A stretch of DNA of 5,305 nt from Candidatus Gottesmanbacteria bacterium (GTDB taxonomy: Bacteria > Patescibacteriota > Microgenomatia > 2-02-FULL-39-11), in NCBI GenBank assembly GCA_016218275.1, contig JACREK010000003.1:1-5305 (forward strand). The letters run 5' to 3'. The first letter of the stretch is position 1, and each line of letters begins with the position of its first letter. The position numbers and the translations under genes are program-made. Below the pieces are notes generated by a model that ran no database searches, was not told the DNA's origin, and saw only the letters and a list, made by a program, of their open reading frames with translations. Below are positions 2,831 to 5,305 of this stretch, piece after piece.

Positions 2831-5305
2831 ATGTTTAAATTTTTGCGCAGATTTCTGGATGCCAACGAAAAAGAGTTAACCAAAATCCGGTCCGCAGTTG
2901 AGAAAATTAACTCTCTTGAAGAAACAGTAAAAAAGCTTTCCGATGGAAAGTTTGCGGAAAAAACCGCAGAATTTAAAGAAAGACTGACAAGCGGACAGAC
3001 TCTTGACGATTTTTTACCGGAAGCTTTTGCACTAGTCCGAGAAGCGGCCAAGCGCAGCATCGGGGAGCGTCATTTCGATGTACAGCTGATAGCGGCGCTA
3101 GTTCTTCACAGAGGAGCAGTAGCAGAACAAAAAACCGGAGAAGGAAAAACACTTTCGGCTATTCCTGCTCTATACCTCAATGCTTTAACCGGACGCGGCG
3201 CCCATCTGGTTACCGTAAACGATTATTTGGCCCGGCGGGACTGCGGTTGGATGGGTCCGATTTTTCATCTTCTGGGACTTAAAACTGCTTCAATCATTAA
3301 TGATCAGTCGTTTCTCTATGATCCAAAATATTTGGATAAATCTGTTTCCGATTGGAGACTGGTTCATCTTCGTCCAATTACCCGGAGAGAAGCTTATGAG
3401 GCAGACATTACTTATGGAATCAATAGTGAATTCGGATTTGATTATTTACGGGATAACATGGTTTCGGAAAGTACTCAGATGGTGCAAAGAGGATTTCACT
3501 TCGCAATTGTGGATGAGGTTGACTCCGTATTGATAGATGAGGCGAGAACTCCGCATATCATTTCCGCTCCGGATACAGAACCTACCCAAAAATATTACGA
3601 GTACGCCAAACTTATAGAAAAATTGAATAAAGATATCGATTACAGCATTGATGAAAAACTTCGCACGGCACATCTTTCCGAGCATGGCGTATTAAAAGTA
3701 GAAAAGATGCTGGGAGTAGATAACCTGTATGAAAAAGATTTTGCCGCAGTACATCATATTGAGGCAGCTTTGAAATCAAGGACACTGTTTATAAGAGACA
3801 AAGATTATGTAGTGAAAGACGGACAAGTAATCATAGTTGATGAATTTACCGGAAGACTGCTTGTTGGAAGACGTTTCTCGGAAGGGCTTCATCAGGCTAT
3901 TGAAGCCAAAGAAGGAGTTCCCATCCAGCAGGAATCCAGAACTCTTGCAACCGTATCTTTGCAGAATTACTTCAGGATGTATGAAAAGCTTGCCGGTATG
4001 ACAGGAACAGCCGCCACGGAAGCTGAGGAACTCCATAAAATTTATAAGCTGGATGTTGTCATGATTCCGACCAATAAACCCATGGTTAGAACGGATAATC
4101 CCGATTTAGTCTATAAGACTATGAGAGCAAAATTAACCGCTATCGCTTCCGAAATTGAAGCGTGTTACAAGAAAGGTCAGCCGGTTTTGGTGGGTACTAC
4201 TTCAATTGAGAAAAATGAGATATTGTCTGAAGTCTTGCGGCGAAAAGGTGTTCCTCATGAACTTCTCAATGCCAAAAACCATGAAAGAGAAGCGACGATT
4301 ATCGCCAATGCAGGAAAAAAGGGAAGCGTGACGGTAGCTACCAATCTGGCTGGACGTGGTGTAGATATTATACTTGGAGGGGCCCCTCCAAGTAAATCCC
4401 AAATCCCAAATCCCAAATCCCAAAAAGAAGAGGAAAAGTTATTAGAGGAATGGAGAAAAGCACACGATGAAGTAGTTAGACTTGGTGGGTTACATGTAAT
4501 CGGAACCGAAAGACACGAATCAAGAAGGATAGACAACCAGCTTCGGGGAAGAGCCGGACGTCAAGGTGATCCGGGAAGTTCCCGATTTTTTGTAGCTCTT
4601 GACGATGAGATAATGCGCCTTTTTGGCGGTGAACAGGTAGCAAAATTGATGACTGTTTTTAAACTGCCGGAAGATGTCCCACTTGAGCATGCGATGGTTT
4701 CAAGAGCTATAGAGCAAGCTCAAGTGAAGGTAGAAGGTTTTCATTTCGACTCGCGTAAACATCTGGTTGAATACGACGATGTACTCAATAAGCAAAGAGA
4801 AATTGTTTATAAACTTCGCCGGCAAATTGTGGTGGGAGAGGATTTGAAAAATATGATATTGGAGAAATTAGAGAATCAACTCCACAATTTAGTCAATCTT
4901 TATGCTGAGGGTGGAATTGTCGGCAGCGAAAAAGAAAAAATAATGCAGGAATTTATATCCATTATTCCATTTGAACCCAATTCGCAAAAACAGATTTTTT
5001 CCCAGATGACGGAGATGAAAAATGCCGAACAGATCTCAGATTTTCTTATCAAGGTGATAAAAGATACATACGAGCAGAAAGAGAAATCATTAGGAAACGA
5101 AATCATGCGGCAGATTGAAAAATGGGCAGCGCTTTCGGTAGTTGATAATCTTTGGATGGATCATCTTGACGCAATTGATGATTTGCGCGAAGGAATTGGT
5201 CTTCGGGGATACGGACAGCTGGATCCGCTGGTAGAATATAAAAACGAAGCTTTCTCCATGTTTGAAAGGTTGATTGCCGCAGTCGATTATGAGATAGCCC
5301 ATCGG
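2831..5305 (+). CDS. secA: Preprotein translocase ATPase SecA, 3'-truncated by window edge
   Basis: SecA is the ATPase motor that drives unfolded preproteins through SecYEG at the cytoplasmic membrane. 825 residues are visible without a stop, against about 840-900 for the family, so only the C-terminal tail is missing. Walker A is TGEGKT (102-107, Lys106), DYLRDNM is at 204-210 and Walker B is DEVD (228-231). The preprotein cross-linking domain follows, then MTGTAATEAEE (from Met390). The second nucleotide-binding domain shows TSIEKNE, NLAGRGVDIILGG (505-517; usually NMAGRGTDI), IGTERHESRRID (557-568) and GRAGRQGD (573-580). The helical C-terminal part includes WMDHLDAIDDLREGIGLRGYG (775-795). 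Walker A to Walker B is about 20 residues longer than in E. coli SecA. Residues 515-532 are encoded by a palindrome and heptamer repeats in a variable loop. ATG 2831 follows an in-frame TAA (2822-2824). The frame is intact throughout. Confidence 0.97.
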   Translation, partial: MFKFLRRFLDANEKELTKIRSAVEKINSLEETVKKLSDGKFAEKTAEFKERLTSGQTLDDFLPEAFALVREAAKRSIGERHFDVQLIAALVLHRGAVAEQKTGEGKTLSAIPALYLNALTGRGAHLVTVNDYLARRDCGWMGPIFHLLGLKTASIINDQSFLYDPKYLDKSVSDWRLVHLRPITRREAYEADITYGINSEFGFDYLRDNMVSESTQMVQRGFHFAIVDEVDSVLIDEARTPHIISAPDTEPTQKYYEYAKLIEKLNKDIDYSIDEKLRTAHLSEHGVLKVEKMLGVDNLYEKDFAAVHHIEAALKSRTLFIRDKDYVVKDGQVIIVDEFTGRLLVGRRFSEGLHQAIEAKEGVPIQQESRTLATVSLQNYFRMYEKLAGMTGTAATEAEELHKIYKLDVVMIPTNKPMVRTDNPDLVYKTMRAKLTAIASEIEACYKKGQPVLVGTTSIEKNEILSEVLRRKGVPHELLNAKNHEREATIIANAGKKGSVTVATNLAGRGVDIILGGAPPSKSQIPNPKSQKEEEKLLEEWRKAHDEVVRLGGLHVIGTERHESRRIDNQLRGRAGRQGDPGSSRFFVALDDEIMRLFGGEQVAKLMTVFKLPEDVPLEHAMVSRAIEQAQVKVEGFHFDSRKHLVEYDDVLNKQREIVYKLRRQIVVGEDLKNMILEKLENQLHNLVNLYAEGGIVGSEKEKIMQEFISIIPFEPNSQKQIFSQMTEMKNAEQISDFLIKVIKDTYEQKEKSLGNEIMRQIEKWAALSVVDNLWMDHLDAIDDLREGIGLRGYGQLDPLVEYKNEAFSMFERLIAAVDYEIAHR
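4371..4394. repeat. Perfect 24-bp palindrome inside secA
   Basis: The left half is TACTTGGAGGGG (4371-4382), and the right half (4383-4394) is its exact reverse complement with no spacer. The left half lies in the codons of the conserved Ile-Leu-Gly-Gly (514-517), while the right half encodes non-conserved Ala-Pro-Pro-Ser-Lys (518-522). The transcript would fold into a GC-rich hairpin of about 10 bp with a GGCC loop. The last A is also the first base of the adjoining heptamer array. Confidence 0.95.
4394..4421. repeat. Tandem heptamer array (AAATCCC)x4 inside secA
   Basis: Four exact head-to-tail copies of AAATCCC, followed by a partial AAA. They encode KSQIPNPKSQ (522-531) without breaking the frame, in the stretch between ILGG and GGLHVIGTERH that varies in length among SecA proteins. 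The minus strand has four GGG runs separated by ATTT, which meets the usual pattern for a G-quadruplex. Confidence 0.95.

Noticed and set aside
2812..2838. An 8-codon reading frame (MVKLKSHV) with an AAGG 8 bases upstream, overlapping the secA start out of frame, resembling a leader peptide for translational coupling.
   Set aside because: Its ATG lies in the predicted secA -10 box, so it would not be on the mRNA if transcription starts near 2828-2831. It is too short to support alone.
3300..3533. A 77-codon + strand frame inside the secA region.
   Set aside because: It overlaps the N-terminal ATPase domain of SecA in another frame, and the SecA frame carries the conserved motifs continuously.
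4394..4421. The AAATCCC tract as a CRISPR or telomere-like array.
   Set aside because: There are no spacers, only four short units, and it is inside an intact reading frame.
4255..4536. Open frames on the minus strand across the heptamer array, with GFGIWDL repeats.
   Set aside because: They are antisense shadows of secA; the repeat peptide is simply the heptamer read on the other strand, and there is no start signal or family likeness.

Overview
The window holds four genes on the + strand: the 3' part of greA (transcript cleavage factor), a complete class I (archaeal-type) lysyl-tRNA synthetase gene, a complete gene for a small spermidine-synthase-like/class I SAM-methyltransferase-fold protein, and most of secA, which runs off the right edge. 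No RNA gene, CRISPR array or transposase gene is visible. The high AT content, short gaps, lack of Shine-Dalgarno sequences at the visible starts, class I LysRS as the lysine enzyme and palindromic repeats between genes together suggest a Candidate Phyla Radiation/Patescibacteria genome, perhaps Microgenomates-like. That placement is an inference. The standard code fits: greA ends in TAA, lysS and the methyltransferase-like gene end in TGA at sensible family lengths, and no TGA occurs in frame within the genes.

Layout. 2-364 is the greA 3' end, closed by a strong intrinsic terminator (389-411). Two bases later an extended -10 promoter (413-421) fires into lysS (431-2002) with almost no leader. 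The lysS stop codon lies inside a long imperfect palindrome (repeat A, 1992-2074). The methyltransferase-like gene (2091-2717) follows, and four bases after its stop comes a second palindrome of a different family (repeat B, 2722-2798). The right tip of repeat B looks like a -35 box, correctly spaced from an extended -10 that sits in the same position relative to secA (2831 onward) as the lysS promoter does to lysS.

The genes are housekeeping functions (transcription fidelity, lysine charging, protein export) with no obvious shared pathway. The layout suggests separately promoted genes with leaderless or nearly leaderless mRNAs rather than one operon.

The most unusual parts are non-coding structures and repeats inside genes. 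In secA, a perfect 24-bp palindrome overlaps the conserved Ile-Leu-Gly-Gly codons and leads directly into four exact copies of AAATCCC. In the methyltransferase-like gene, a degenerate AAAAATT array, also of period 7, precedes the SAM-binding motif. Both arrays keep the reading frame and fall where a surface loop is expected. I see no new multigene system. The candidates for novelty are the repeat-derived promoter, the repeated leaderless promoter geometry and the palindrome-plus-heptamer insertion in secA.
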